Assembly: GCF_949628215.1 (NCBI RefSeq)
Contig: NC_134282.1
Span: 1,905,001-1,969,000 of the forward strand
Direction of reading: 5' to 3'
Length of the DNA: 64,000 nucleotides
Source of the DNA: Phalacrocorax aristotelis
Lineage: Eukaryota > Chordata > Aves > Suliformes > Phalacrocoracidae
Part shown: positions 11,301 through 25,169 of the stretch, one piece after another
How positions within the stretch are numbered: the stretch's first letter is position 1
How the letters are laid out: every line of letters starts with the position of its first letter
Program-made: the position numbers and the translations under genes
The notes under the pieces: model-generated
Told to the model about the DNA's origin: nothing
Database searches by the model: none
Seen by the model: the letters and a program-made list of their open reading frames with translations, nothing else

Positions 11301-13499
11301 TAAATATTTGAATGTCTTCCTGGAGACTGGCTGAGGTCACTCTGCGCTCAGCAGGTGCTGCTGAAGATGATCTAGATTTCCTCCAGAAGGAAATGAAGCT
11401 GTGTCACATCACACAGAAGCATCACTTATGTTTGGCGTTTGGGATAAAACTTAATGTTCTACAATTATAGTGTCGGATGGCCGGCAGCAATTTTGCCAGA
11501 CAAATCCCACGTGTCTTTCCCAGAAGGATTCAATCTTTAATATTGTTTTGATGCTGGAGGCTTTTCCAATTTCTGTTTATTAGAAATGACTTATTTATGT
11601 TGCAAGTGCTGCCTTTAACCCAATACAGCTGGTGCCACCTACAGCACTGTGGGAAAATCATGGCTGCAGCGTGACCGAAGCAAACTGTCGCCTTGCAGAA
11701 AGGAAGCCTTTGAAAGGCTAAATGCGCGTTACCTCTTCGTCCGCTTTGTGTGCTTTGAGGCTGTTTCCAAATAGTTTCACTTTCACACCCTCAAAGCATG
11801 GAAATCTATTGCTGAGACTGCAGGGAAACGTTGATAGTCAAGTGGTGCATGTGGAAAGCTTGCGGAAGGAAAAGCAGAACAGGAGCTGTAAGATGCTAGG
11901 GCGGCGCTGGTCTGGAGCCAAGCTGAGGAGGGGTACGTCCACCCAGCTTCACTCTTTTTTTCTACCCTTATGTTATTACCTCTTTTAACCTCAAATCACC
12001 AACCGCTGTGAAGGTTCTTGTTATGAAGTTAAGCTGGTGATGAAATGTATGGTTTAGGGGGGCCAATCTTGTCCATTTGCAGCACACGTACAAAGCCAGG
12101 TGCCCTGAGTCCACCCAGCCTCTATTACCTGGAAAGGATTTCCACATATGCAGCAAGAAGCCAGTTTTAATCAGCATCCTCATGCCCAGCCTTCCTTTGG
12201 AGCAGAGAATAGGGAGGGGCTGTTTGCTCTGTCTTCACCTCTTCGAGCCACCACTATTTTTTTTTAATGGGACCTTGGTGAAGCAGTGACATTTATCTGT
12301 CTCGGGGGAATCTTGCCTGTCCTGGGGAAAGAGCAAGTGTGGGGTGACTGGATTCACTGCTATTTCATAAGGGTATAAATAATATACAAGTTTGTAATAT
12401 GTGAGTGGCAAATCTGACTGTGCTGAATATTCATGTCAATGCAGTGAGGCACTTGATCCTTCTTCTAAAGGCTTTTACTGGGCGGCTCAGACATTTTTCT
12501 GATGCATTTTATGGGGCAGAGGAGACGAGTGAACAATCATGTTGTGCGATCACAAGTCACCCTCCTGAAATGCTCTAACAAGCATTTAACTGTTGTTCCC
12601 TGGAGGAATGGCTGTAGTAACTGAAAAAAAAATTGAGAACAATACAGAACTGACACCAGTTCTGGAAGAAACGAGTAATTCATAATTCCAAAATAACTCA
12701 TATTAGTTGGTGTCCACCTCTCTGGGCTCCATTTTCTCCCACTTACCTGCAGGTCCAGCAGCTCTGCTGGTGGCTCTGAGCTGCTGCTTGGTTAGCCCCA
12801 ACCAGCCTCACACCCATTGCAGGTTCAGGGTAGCCTAATTGGCTACCAAAAATATCAAGAGTGAAGTTATCAAAAGTCTTGTAGCCCCTTAGAAGACACC
12901 ACGCTTTCATGTGTTTGAGCCTTCTGAATGCAGGAGTCCCATCAGTCTTCAGCTGGGTCGAGTCTCAGAAGTCCTGGCTGCAGCTGGAGGGGTGGTCGCA
13001 GAGGTGGCTGTACCTGTGGTGGGTCTCACGGGTACCCACAGCTGTCACGATGCAGTTGTCCCTTGAAAGATGTGTGCGGGATGTCCATCCCCACCTCCAC
13101 GCACCCACCGGCGTCTGTCTGTCCTGACGGCCGTACTGCCTAACCAAGCCGGCTGAGCCTCAGCTCCAGCAAGCTTTCCCATGCTGTGATCACACCTCCT
13201 GATGGCACTGCAGACGTACTTTTAGAAATCCCAAACAATTCCCTCCTCAAACCCATATTTCAAGCTCTTATTTAATATTGCCCCCTCTTCAGAGGTTTTA
13301 AGAAAGGTGGCAGTGCTTTATTGATATTGGTTTGTTGTTTTGAGGCAGGCAAAGGGATGATATTTTGATTTCAACAGCACACCCCTTAGGATTTCGAAAG
13401 GTGGTAATTTCCCCTGAAAACAGAAGAGGGCAGCTGTTTTTTGAGAAACGAAGAGTGCATTGACTATTTTTGAGAATGAAATAGCAGTCACTCAGATCT

Positions 13500-14060
13500 A
13501 GTCGAAAGGGCTTTTTTTTTTTTTTTCATGAATGAATAAAAATAGCACAGCATTCCAGGGCCCATGCTAGTGTAATTAGTGCATAAAATAGCCGGACCCC
13601 CACCACCTTCCACACAGCCCCTGAGCTTCGCCTGGCAAAATTAGATTCCTTGCAATTTTATTGCAATGTAATTAAAAAGTAACCAAGGGAATACCGAACT
13701 CAGTTTCCAGAGATGTTCGGCATCAGACAGAATAAAACACATTCTGCAGCTCGCTGGATTAACAGCCAGTTTCTTTGTTTACTGCCCAAACTGAAAAAAA
13801 TAATTGCTGTGAATTGTCACTCTGTACATATGGAAAAAATCAGATTTAGTAAAAGCTTAGTCAACTCTCCAAATGTATAACTTTTGAATTGAAAGGTGTT
13901 TTCAATTTGTATTGAACAAAAAAAAATATGCATAAATTCCAAATAGAAACATCCTTCTGGAATAAGATCTTTCTTTATAATCCAAAAGAAGGCATTTTGT
14001 GACTTCTTAATTTTTCAAGCTTCAATTTCCAATGGAAACAATTACACAAATTCAACAGGA
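13500..14060. other. AT-rich block, possible conserved non-coding element
   Basis: After a T run at about 13511-13526 comes homeodomain-site-like sequence: several TAAT/ATTA words, ATGAATGAATAAAAATAG, TTGCAATTTTATTGCAATGTAATTA, and a further AT-rich part with few CpGs. No repeat family or ORF is recognised. The appearance is that of a developmental enhancer, but conservation cannot be judged from one sequence. Confidence 0.25.
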
Positions 14061-17000
14061 GATTACCATGAGGTTAAGTCCATCTGGATCTTTATTTCCT
14101 GGCAAATACTTAGCTCAGAACCCTGCAGCTGCTCTGGTGAGCAGTCCTGAGCCCTGATTTTAGCCACAGACCGGCCTCCCTCGGGCAGCAGCACCAGCCT
14201 CCCTCCCTGCTGCCGCCTGTACACCTATTTTTCAATGCACGCAGGCTGCGTACAGGTGACGTAGCACAAGGTGGCTGGTTTTTGCGTAAGAAGTTTCCCA
14301 TATCTGCTTGGTCACACAATGCCTGTTCCCTGCCCAAACTAGCACTCCTCCGTGGCCAGGTCCCCATGGCTGGGGCTGTGCTGAGGACGTGGCTAGAGCC
14401 AGAGTCAGGAGCCTGGCTATATTTTTAAAGCCAAAATAATCATGCTGGTTCATATGGAAACATACATCCTCGTATGCAGTTCTTAATGAGAGGGACGGTT
14501 AATCCTCATTCCCTGTGGGACTAAACCGCACCCGGAGGGAGGGTGGGAGGAGGTGCCCGGGTGGTGCTACCTCTACCAGCCGAGCAAAGTGATAAGCAAG
14601 AGAGATGGTGCAGTCAGCTGCTGAAGTCAAGGAAGGCTGAATATCCGCATGGGACTTACACCTCCCACTGCCTTCGTCGGTCCAGTTGGTCGGTAATTTG
14701 GAAAACTCAACAGTGATGCCTTCCGGCGCCTTCCCGGTGTCGGTGTGCCTCTCTGGCTCTGAACACAAATGGGAATTTTTGTGTTTGGCTTCACCGAGGA
14801 GCATGTGAAAAGCAATTTGCCGCCTTTTTTTTTTTTTTTTAAATAGCTCTGAGGCAGGAACAATTAGAGACCCTCTGTAATGAAACGGTACTGACTAAAA
14901 GGGTAACCCAAAAAGACAACTCTTCTGATGCAGAAAATAATGAGGGCTGCCCTAAAATTTTAATCAGGAACTCAACTTTTATTTGCAGCTCCTGACAAGG
15001 ATAGCATCCCTTAATAATGTTTCTGACAGTTCCAAACTCCTGAAATTAATATGAGAGCAATGAGAATTTAATGGAAGCGCTAATTACAGATGCTGGAATT
15101 ATTCTGCTGTGATTCAAAACCTCTGATGTGGAGAAACTCTTAGCACGGATGGGCTGTCATCTAATTTCTACAGAGTTTTGCTCCAAAAGGTGACCCTGGC
15201 TTTACACACCTTCATTCTGCAAGACGTGGGCATCCTTCCCTCCCATTGACTTCCACTCCTTGCAAAGCGTTAGGATGCAAGCAATTAATTCCTCTTGCTC
15301 TGGAGACTGTACCACTCAGACCCCTCTTGCATGCCATTCCCTCTATTTCCCCTCTCGTGATTAGTCACAATGTCCTGCACTGGTGGCCTTGCATCCAGGC
15401 TTTGTCCGAAAACGCTGACTGATTATGCAGGTGGGTCAAACCCGGGTGGCTGTAGCAGTTTGTACCCAGGTTGCCACCTCTGCAGTGGAAAGAGCCCAAC
15501 TGCACATGAAACAGCTCCTCCTTCGTCGTACTCGACAGTCAAATGTATTGCAACAAACTGGTACCAACAATTTGGTGCTACTTCAAGTCTTGGTGGTGCA
15601 AGGGATGGATCTAGAGGCCAGGCAGCCTCTAGGAGATGTGAGAGAAGAGCTATTCATGGAGAAGAGCCACCTCAGCCTTTAATTCACCTGAGTGAGCCCC
15701 CCCAAAATCACAGATCTTTGGAAAAGAGACCTGACATCATCAGAGCGACTCGTGCCTTGCTCCAGAGCCACCTTTCACCCTGGGCTTCCTCCAAAGATCA
15801 CAGAGGTGCACAGAGACACTGCCAGGTCCCTGGGTCCCGGTGGGCTGTGGGAGGTGGTCCCTGCACCGCAGAGCCCCGGTGTGCGCTGTGCTGGTGGGCT
15901 GCACCCTTGGTGTGTGACCTGGCTCTTTGCAGCCTTCCTAGGGATACCGTGAGGTTGCTGCCGGCCTGAGGAGATGCTCTAGACCCCCAGAAAAAGCCTG
16001 TTATCATCTTTCCAAAGGTGGTATTGGGTTTTTGGAGGCTGGCTACACAGCAGCAAGCCCACACTGCCCTCCTTGCTTATCCTGAAAATGCTCTATCGGG
16101 CTGTTTAGAACTCGGGACAGCACGAACTAAGTCTGAAGGCTTTAACGGAGAGCTTCGATTTCAGACTATTAGTTAGAGAAGGGAATAAGTCACAATCCTT
16201 GGGGCTGAATGTGGATATTCCCCAAAACACGAACAACTTCTGAACTGTGCAACTTTTTTCGTGTCTCTCTTACAGCCAGCTGTGAAACCTGAACCTTGAT
16301 ATTAGTTCCAACTGTTGAATGGCATTAGGTGATTCATCTCCTCCATTAATACAAAAAGTAATACCATTTTCTGCTTTGCACATAACGCCTTTTGAGAAAT
16401 AGATGAAGACATAAGGGACATCGAAGAATTATTTAATCTAAGCTTTTTTCTTCAGTCCTGTATTTTGTTGCGTTATTGAATGATCACACGCCAGTTCCTG
16501 CCCTTCCCCACTTACTCTGGGGATGGTGCACAAAGGCAGGAGCCATCTCATCCTGCTTCAGTGCCCCTCTCTGAGGGAGGGGTGTGCATCTTGTATCAAA
16601 ACACAATAAACGTCCCTTGGTATAACGGAGGGAAGAAAAGGAGGGGAAAAACAACAAGCTGATTTCACTATGCTCTGTTAATAAGCCAAAGCCGCTATCA
16701 CGAGCACTGAAAACTGAAGTGTAGCCTCAGTGATTCAGCTGAAAAATCTCATTTGGCCAAAGGGGTGGCTTGGAGATTTTACACCTTATTTGGTCAATGT
16801 TCAGAGAGTCATGTGCATAAATACCAATGCTCTGGGAAGCATTGCAATGAACCAATATGCTCAGTGGCAAAAAAGATGGAGAAGTTTTTATTGTTGTGGT
16901 AACACTTGGCGTGTGATGTAGATTTTCCAGCTGAAAGACGATGGCCAATTTTATGGCTTTTTGGGCTCTTTTTACATTGTGAGGACCTTGACAGAGTGGA

Positions 17001-20000
17001 ATTTGAACACCCCTTTCCTCCTCCCCTTCCCCTCTGCTATTAAGAAAGGGAGCAATAGATAGAAGAAGAATTGATAGAAGTGAAAATGAGAGTCAAGAGA
17101 AATCTTACAGCATTAAATTTTGGGGAAGGATATTTTTAAACCCAGTATTTAGTTCCAAGTATCACTGTACAATAATGTTTCCTCTGCAGTTCCCTGAAAT
17201 CATGGAGCACATACTGACTGCGAATGCCCTCAACCACTCTTAAAAGAGAACAAACCACCCATGCGGTCAGAAATAGGTGCTGCAGACCCCTGTGTTGAGC
17301 TTACCCAGAGCAGGGAGGGGTGGTGACGCTCCCCCCAGGACCAGCGAGCTGCTCTGCACGGTACATCCTCGTCAACGTGCCACTGCCGCCAGCCCCCAGT
17401 TACAAAACTACTTCCCAAGGGAGAGACACCGCTCTCCCACCTCTCATCGCCCCGCTCCTCGCAGCGAGGGAGGAGCTCTGCCGAGCCACAGGGGCTGGCA
17501 GGAGCTTGGGCTGAGCTGTCCCCAGATCAGGTCTCTACGTCTGTGCATGGGTTCTGTGAATAACTGCATATTCGTGCTGTTTCCTCTTGGCTTGCTCCCC
17601 TCTTTCTTCTTTTTTGCTACATCTCACAGTAGTTTCATGTCCTGTCTTGAGTGCCAGTTGACCGGGCTGTGACCCTCTTTTATGTTATATTTGCACAGCA
17701 CCTGCCGTGGTGGTCCCCATCCCCAAAAGAGGTGGGAGGAAAAGGCGACCCTGTGCTTCCACTTCATGGACGCTCAGTCTTCCCCTTTTTATTTTGCTGG
17801 GCGTTGGGGCATTAGGTGGCACTGTCAGAGGAGGGATGATCCCAGCTCACACTAAAGCTACTAAAAGTAAACGATTTTTTACTAATTTCTTTCACTAAAA
17901 ATAAAGAAATTCAGGTGCTGTGAGTGGGGGAAGAATGACATTTTACATAAGCATCTTAAAAATGCCAGTTACCCATATAAATGAGTGGTAGGTGGACTCC
18001 TAAGAAATCCATACTTGTTGTTTACTGGGGTTTGTAAGTGCTATTGTAACAATGGTAAATTATACAGAAAGACCTGAGTTCGCTTCCTGGGACTGTGAAC
18101 AGAAAGTCCTTTCTCCTTTAGTGAAGTTCTCGCTGCTGTTAAAGGTTTACCAAGAGGAAGCTGCATTTTTCTCAGCATGTTATTACTGTGATTATTCCCG
18201 CAGCGCTGACAGCACCCTCGCTACTTTCTCATTATGTAGTAGATGTGTAAGAGCCTGGTCTGCCTCCCATTAAAGTCAATAACTATCTCCCTTAATTAGC
18301 GTTTAAATTACGATCAGTCTCTTAACGTTACTATCAGTTAGGTGCAGCGTGGCCATGCTCCGGTGTCCATTCGAATTCTTTGAGGTGAGCCGGGTCCGCA
18401 GAGGCCAGGCGGGATCCTGAGCGGGAGCCAGACCCCAGGGGCTTGGGTTGCATCCACTGACGGTCACAGGCTCTCCAAAATGCTGCCGGAGGAGAGGGAG
18501 GAGGAGGAGGAGGCTCTCCTGAAACAACGGACCCAGCACAGCTGGATTAATTGCCCTGTTCCAATCAAATTAATAACTTGAAAGTGTCCGAAATTTAATT
18601 GTATCCACAGAAAAGGGAGTCTTTCCTCCTTTTTCCTCTGCGCTGGATCTCCAAGGGCTGTAGTGACCTTGGCACACAGTGAACCTCCACCAAGAGCTGG
18701 GCTGGGGCCCAGAAATTAAGACGTGCAGGTTTCTAAGGCCAATTACAGCTCATCGGAGTGAATGATCGCTGGCTCGGGCGCTGCGGCTTGGAAAGCCGGT
18801 GTGTAACAGCGGCGGGTTTACTCTGCTCTGAGCGCAGTACATCAAGGAATTGATGTAGTTGTTGAGGAGGTACAAAGGGAGTTTGCAATGATTGATGTGT
18901 CATCATGACTCCTCCAAAGCGCCCGACAAGTGGGATGTGGGACAGTGCAATGCAGGTACCGGGGACTGCAGGCTGTTTGCTGTGCAAGATGATTTATTCA
19001 GATTAGGATCAGAAGTATTTGCAGCACTTCAGTCAAAAAAAAGGAAAAAAAAAAAAAAAGAAGGAAAGAAAGAATGTGCTTTGATGAAGTTAAAGTGCAA
19101 AACAAACCTGGCTCCCTGCTGGCTGAACCAAGGTTTGCTGAAATTTAGCTTATCAGCGCATGGTGATATTTGCTAGCAAAACAGACTAAATGATCTAAAC
19201 CAAGGCACGTGGGGCTGTTATAAACATCCTATGCCTTAGAATAGAAAATTGCCTAGCACTGGCAATTTTCTCATGGCGTTCCTCCCCAGTCTAATAGAGA
19301 TTAGCCTCTGGAAATACCTGTTTTCAACTATGAAAATGCAGGCTGCCACCTATTTTTCTCTGACCCCAAAGCCTGTGTTACATTTGCACTATTTAAACTC
19401 CTGCCGGTTTTTTTAAGATTATTTTTTAGACTATTATGTTTCACAACCACATGGTGCATTTGAATTAATTCTGTATTTGGGAAACTGAGGCAGACACGAA
19501 CCTGTGCTTCGCCCTGGGTCCCATAGGTTAATGTAGGAATGAGGACTATTTCCACTTAGATCCCCTTTCTCTCTTTCCCTTACCTAAGTCAATGGAAGAC
19601 CCTCCTGACAAGGACAACAGTTTTCCACGTGGAAAAATGGCCTTTTAATCTCTATTTTCTGTTTGTCTGGATGCAACGAGCATCTGGCAGGAGTGCGGCT
19701 AGTGCCATGCTGCCAGAGGGTTTTCGAAGACAGCCAGCAGCTGGTCCATGGAGGTAAGACAGGCAGCTCCGGACCAGAACGAAACTATTAGCATTAATTT
19801 AAAGACAGAAGTATCTGAAGGAGATGGAGGGTGCCTATATTTCTTCTGGAGAAGACTCTCACGCTTACTTATTAGCCTCTTCGCTGCATACTGAAGGACA
19901 AGCCCCAGTCACCTCAGCACTGTCCAGTGAGGAAAACATCAGTAAATATTGATGGAACCAGGGCTTTTCCTGCAGGATGGAGGACATGAGCTGCCACAAA

Positions 20001-20957
20001 TATACTAGCGTGGTGCCCAGGCACCACCTCACCTGGACGTTTTGCCAGGGCTGCTTGTCGAAGCAGGAGATGGGGATTCGGGGACAGGGAGGGGAAGCAG
20101 GGCCCCCTCCCAGCTCCATCTCTCTGCCGTCTTCTGTATTCGTTTACATCTCACAACCCAGTTCAATTTATCTCGATGTGCCAGCTCAACGAACCTTCAG
20201 TTTCTTCTCTTAACTGCTGCGATAATCTCACCTCTGCTGCCTTTTGAAAATAAAAAAAGCTGTGCATCTAAAATGGACTGTTTTTGATGAGTATCTTCAT
20301 GCTTTTTCAACTCTTTCTTTGCTTCACATCACAGAAAACTTCAGAACTTCACCTCGGCACCTGAAGCGCTGATTTCAATTTACATTAATTTCCGACACCA
20401 CAAAGTGATTCCCTAATAGCTGAGAGCATTGTGATGCTTCTCTTTTTTTGAGGTAAAGAATGAAGAAAAGGGTCTATAAGAAATCCATATATTGTACATA
20501 ATAACAATTCGCAGTGAAGCAAATACCCTTAATGTCCCAATGAAAGTTCTCGCAATAAAATATATACAGTTCCCTCTTTGTTAATTCTTATTTCACACTT
20601 TTTATCTGCTGAACTTTTCAGTTCTCTGAGCAAGGCGAGAACCAACCCCCGGTGCTTGGGAGCAGTCTCATCAGAGAAAAGTTTCCTCCCTAACCTTGGG
20701 TAACTCGCCTGCTTTCCGCAGGGAAGGTGTCGCAGAGGGGAAATCCAGTTTTCCAGTTACCTCGCAAGCTCTGGTGGGGAGTCTCCAGAGGAGAGCTTCA
20801 AAGAGTGGTCACTTAAAAACCTAAAATTTCTATACATATTCTGACAAAAAGGTCATAACTCTTCTTTTTTTTAGCTTGGAGGACTGAAAAACGGCTTTGT
20901 TTAATAGCAATATACTTCTCCCCCTTGGAATGCGAATGAAGATTAATCCCCAGTCAC
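14061..20957. other. Intergenic region, no gene recognised
   Basis: No supportable gene. The longest reading frame (15370-15969, +, 199 codons) has no domain or signal I recognise and overlaps shorter open frames in the other two forward phases. Simple sequence includes a T run near 14824-14840, a GAG-rich repeat at about 18491-18513 and an A-rich run at about 19034-19060. Weak old-repeat fragments occur near 15235-15265, 18250-18290 and 19471-19550. Confidence 0.6.
19471..19550 (+). repeat. Possible MIR-tail-like remnant
   Basis: GGGAAACTGAGGCAGACACGAACC is close to the MIR/L2 segment 'GGGAAACTGAGGCACAGAG'. The downstream part is diverged. Confidence 0.35.
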
Positions 20958-21143
20958 ACTGGGAAAGACTTGGCTTTGAAATGACTGTTACAGTGATTTA
21001 AATTAACATATACAGCAGGCAGAGTGAATTATTTTCCTCTGGGTGTGTCCACTCTGGGCACTTTTTACCACAATTTAATTGACTGCCAATTAATGTAACG
21101 TAGTCACACATTTTTAAGGCTAGTGTGGACACTTTCCCAGATT
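20958..21143. repeat. Nested inverted repeat (MITE-like)
   Basis: Outer arms CTGGGAAAG (near 20959) and CTTTCCCAG (21132-21140) flank inner arms GTGTCCACTCTGGGC (21045-21059) and GCTAGTGTGGACAC (21119-21132). The centre is AT-rich (TTTAATTGACTGCCAATTAATG). The arrangement resembles a degraded non-autonomous DNA transposon; no family assigned. Confidence 0.45.
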
Positions 21144-24100
21144 AATGTCTGAGTTGGCTGATAATTAATGTGAGATATCTACCCCCTCCAACCCCTGAGA
21201 TAGTTTTACCTATCGGATATGAGGCACCTGTTACTAAAAAAAAAACAATAATGTCTTCATTCAGAGCAGCTTGGGAGCAGAGCAGTGTTTAATTAGAGTT
21301 ACACGCTGTATATTGTGGACAACAGACTTCCATACAGACAGGGGCTTCAGTCGTCTGAGTTATATATTTAGCTTTGCTGTCAGGTTTGCAGATCATCTTG
21401 GGAAAGCATTTGCTGCTTTGTGCTTCCTTTTGGCCTCCTCCCTAACACCAGCCACAGAGAATGAAAGATGCTATATCAAACTTAAGTGGTATTTTTTTTA
21501 AATATTGAGTTTGTGGGTTTTTTTCAGAGTGAAGGAAATCTCAAAAAATGAAGTGAAATATTCCTCTCCAAATATTTATTCAACCTGAAGTTATTTTTTA
21601 CTTTATTTTTAAAAAAATGAAAGCATTTCGAGAGGAGCCAGTCTTCTGCAAAGCATGCTGCTCTTCTTGCCTGCATCTGGCTCGTGTGTCATCATCTGAA
21701 GCTGGATGAAGTGCGTATACAGGTGCTTTTGCTTTTACATGACATTTCCCATTTGCTCTGTACACACAGACACAGGATAACGTCAGGCTCGCTACAAGCA
21801 CAGACTTTTGCTATTTCTTCCCTTGCCTTGGCGAGATACCCAGCCACCCACAGAAAAATCGTTATCTCGCTGCGCAATTGTTCTGCATCGTCATATAGCG
21901 CAGCCCTTTACGGGGAGCCACGCTGCATACGGTCGTACGTACAGGGGAACGAGCAGCTTCACATAAACGCCAGAAACACGCATTTTGTGTCTTATCTCAT
22001 TTCCAAGTGAGCGCAGCCACCTGCTTACAGCTGCCTAATGATGAAAACCATCCACTCTGCTAGCTAACAACTATGGTTGAGCCAAGCTAGACCTTGAAAG
22101 AGAAAAAAAAGGAGCTGGCAGAGCCTTCTGCTTTCTGCTGGTAACCACCCCACCTCCCAAAGCGCCAGTGACTCATGCTTAGATCTTGAACAACAACAGA
22201 CGCGTTGCCCAGTGCTGTTGTGACAGATGCTGCGGAAACCATTGGGGCCTCTTTTCTTTGCCTAATCAAAGCAAAATATTTAAGCAAGCGAGACCAAGCG
22301 GATTATTCTGCTCCCAGGACCCTTGTTGAATTCGTCGCCTCAGGACTTGCACCAACACTTCAATGACTAGGTCTGCTGGGCCCACAAAAGCCCCAAACCC
22401 TAGCAAATGTCTCAAAATCAGAGTGTTGCAGGCGTGCTCAGCAGGGTCTGGCAGCCACAGGCCGGACTGGGCTGGCCAATCTTCTGGACTCAGCCACACC
22501 ATATATATATTGGCCGTACCCAGGGGGAGTAAAGCATCTGGAGCTGGTGCCGCAGTACGGAAAAGGACATCCATACCCGGCTCCCCAAATAACAACAACG
22601 ACACAATATCTGTCCCCCTTCACTTGCAAAGACACGCTTCAGCTTTGTGACTCCCCGCCCACGAAGTCCTTCCAAGTCTGCAGATACTCCCGTGCCTTAA
22701 GGCAGAGAAACTTCTGCCAGGCTGATTGAAGAAAAGCCCCTACACAAACATTGTGAGTGTCTTAATCAAGGTCAGTAAGTGCCAGAGCAAAATGAATTGA
22801 ACTTTAGGGAGAAAAATGGCTTTTCTTTTTAAGAAAGCTGGATACTTTCTATTGATTTTTTTTTTCTTTACTCAGGATTTTGCAGTGAATCCATAAAGCA
22901 ACTTTCACTGCGATGCTCTTGGAAATAAATGGACCACATATTATGCACATTCATTTAAACCCAGCATATCTATTTAAAAAGAATAGGAGCTGATTGAGTT
23001 AGCTTTCTGTAATTGAAAAGCGGTTTAGTTGTACCAGCCTTTTTGGAAAGTAATTTATCTGCTTGAAAGTTGGATCATCAGCTGTAGTTAAACCTCATTC
23101 TGCTTTCAGGATGCTTGTTTTATGTCTCCAGTCTAGGTTTTTCCTAAACCATCCTGAGCTTAACTTGTAGCTTAAGCTTGCACAATCTTCAGTGAATTAA
23201 ATTAGAACCAGGGATGAGCCCTGCTGCTAGTCCAGTCTAACCAGTACCTCAACCCCCGACCCCTGGCAGTGGATGGTGGTATAAGCAGGGCAGCTCCTGG
23301 AAAACCGGTCCTTGGTAAACAAGTGACACCAAGGCAAAATATAAGCTTTGAAGAGATCTGCTTTTTTAGTAAGGATGCTTATTTAATATTCAATGTGAAG
23401 TCCTGGTATGCTTCTTGAACCCACAGGGTTTCACAGCCTCTTGCCCTTTTTGTCTCGTGTCTAGACAGCTACACAAACCATGCAGAAAGGTTTGCTTTTG
23501 GCCCTGTAAAACCACTCTCTCCTTTTTCCATCGTATTCCTATAGCGAGTAGGGCACCCCTAAACCTTTCACCACCACTAGTCATCTCTGTCTCCTTGCTG
23601 GGCTTTTTTCTCCACCACCACCAGCCTTGGATGTTAGCTATCCTACTGCCCACTTGTTTCCCTTTGATCTCCTCCCTCTCAGAGAGAGGCTACTCCTGGG
23701 CAAAACCCTCCCAAAGGAGCCTCTTTCCTCTCCGCCTGCTCCTAGGCTGATTTCCGACACGAATCAGCGAGTGGCTCCCGAGAGCGGGGTTGGGAAGAGC
23801 AGGTCAGCGCTCAGGGCACATCCCCAAGCCTCTGTGCAATGGTAGCGGGAGGAGCTGCGATGCTTTGATGCCAGGAGAGCATCCCCTCTTCATTTTCGCT
23901 CACATTAGCTTGGGCTGGCTCTAGGGGATGCGGCACATTGTCCCCCTCTTGCATTCATCAGATCTGCCCCTTGGTGAGAGCAAAGCTCAGCGGGGCCACA
24001 GACTGTAATGCCAGAGGAAGATCGGGGTATCCCAAGAGCGCAGCAGTCTGCGGGCACGGCTTGAACCACGGTCACACCAGCAGGCAGCGCCTGGGAGGTG

Positions 24101-25169
24101 GACGTCACCCACCCCAGCAAGGAGCTGAGATGTGCGTGCCCTCGAAAGCTTGAGCAGCAACATCATTTTGCAAGCGAGGAGGCAGGAAAAAACAACCTGA
24201 CATATCACCCTCACCCCCAGTGAGTTACAGCAGCCCTTTCACTTTGAGCAAAGTTGATAGAGTCCATGGTATCTCTGGATCAGGACAAACAGAGCCGCAC
24301 CACCAGCCGCTTTTTCGTTGCCCCCTTACCTGCAGGGAGGGCTGTAAAGCCTGGCTGGAAGGTGCAGGAGAGCTTCGGCAGCGGGCATGGGCTCTCCCCA
24401 GAGCTGCCAGATCCTGGCTGAGGTCTGGAGGAGATGCTGATGACATGGGTGTGCTGCCAGACCCTGACAGCCTTTTTCCTGATTTGTAGCCCTGGGGGAG
24501 GAAACGCATTCAGAAATCAATATTAGTGGATTTTAAATGAAGTACTAAGTTATCGCACCTTCAGTCATAGTGGATTTACTCCAGAATGATTCCTACAAAA
24601 TATTTCCTGGTTTTCAGTGCAAAGAAATATGTGGTGAGTACTGCACTATGAACTCCACTTGCTGAGCATAAAAAAAATAATCAAATATTCAAAATATTCC
24701 CTCTCCCTCCCCAAATTTGTGTAAAGACCTCCAGATTTACCTCACAGAGCGTTACTAGTGAAAATATCGCAAGGTAACATTATTTGTGGAATAAAACCCT
24801 CCGCATTACTGCTGCGCTTGGCATAGATACAATAATTACATCATACATCAACTATGGTGAGTTTATAAATATATGAGTAGAGAATGAACAGCAAGTTGGC
24901 TTTCCTCTTGACTGTGGCACCAGGTGCCAGTAGATTTAATCAGTGTACACTTACATATTAGTGTAATGCGAGTGAATCTTTTCTTATACTAGGAGAGAAA
25001 CACCTATGATAGAAAAACAGCAATATAAATACTTCATCATTTCAACCACAGCTGCTCTATGGCTCTTGTGCTGAATTCTAAGAGATAGTAAAACCTATAA
25101 TAATGTCTCTCTTTTGCAGTTTGTAGCCAAAACATTCTTTTAGTAAAACACCAAGATTTGTAAAACAAA
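21144..25169. other. Intergenic region, no gene recognised
   Basis: Reading frames up to about 112 residues, none recognised and mostly overlapping on opposite strands. The block 22840-23070 is AT-rich with a T run and homeobox-like TAAT words and might be a conserved non-coding element. Nothing else stands out. Confidence 0.6.

Larger units (their letters stand above)
6967..13499. other. Intergenic region, no gene recognised
   Basis: AT-rich to average composition with scattered short reading frames, none longer than 99 residues and none recognised. It includes the poly(A) tract at 8275, the repeat remnant at 8066-8205 and a weak MIR-tail-like stretch near 7540-7620. AATAAA motifs near 7101 and 7747 have no associated gene evidence, although a longer ZMAT3 transcript cannot be excluded. 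Confidence 0.6.
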
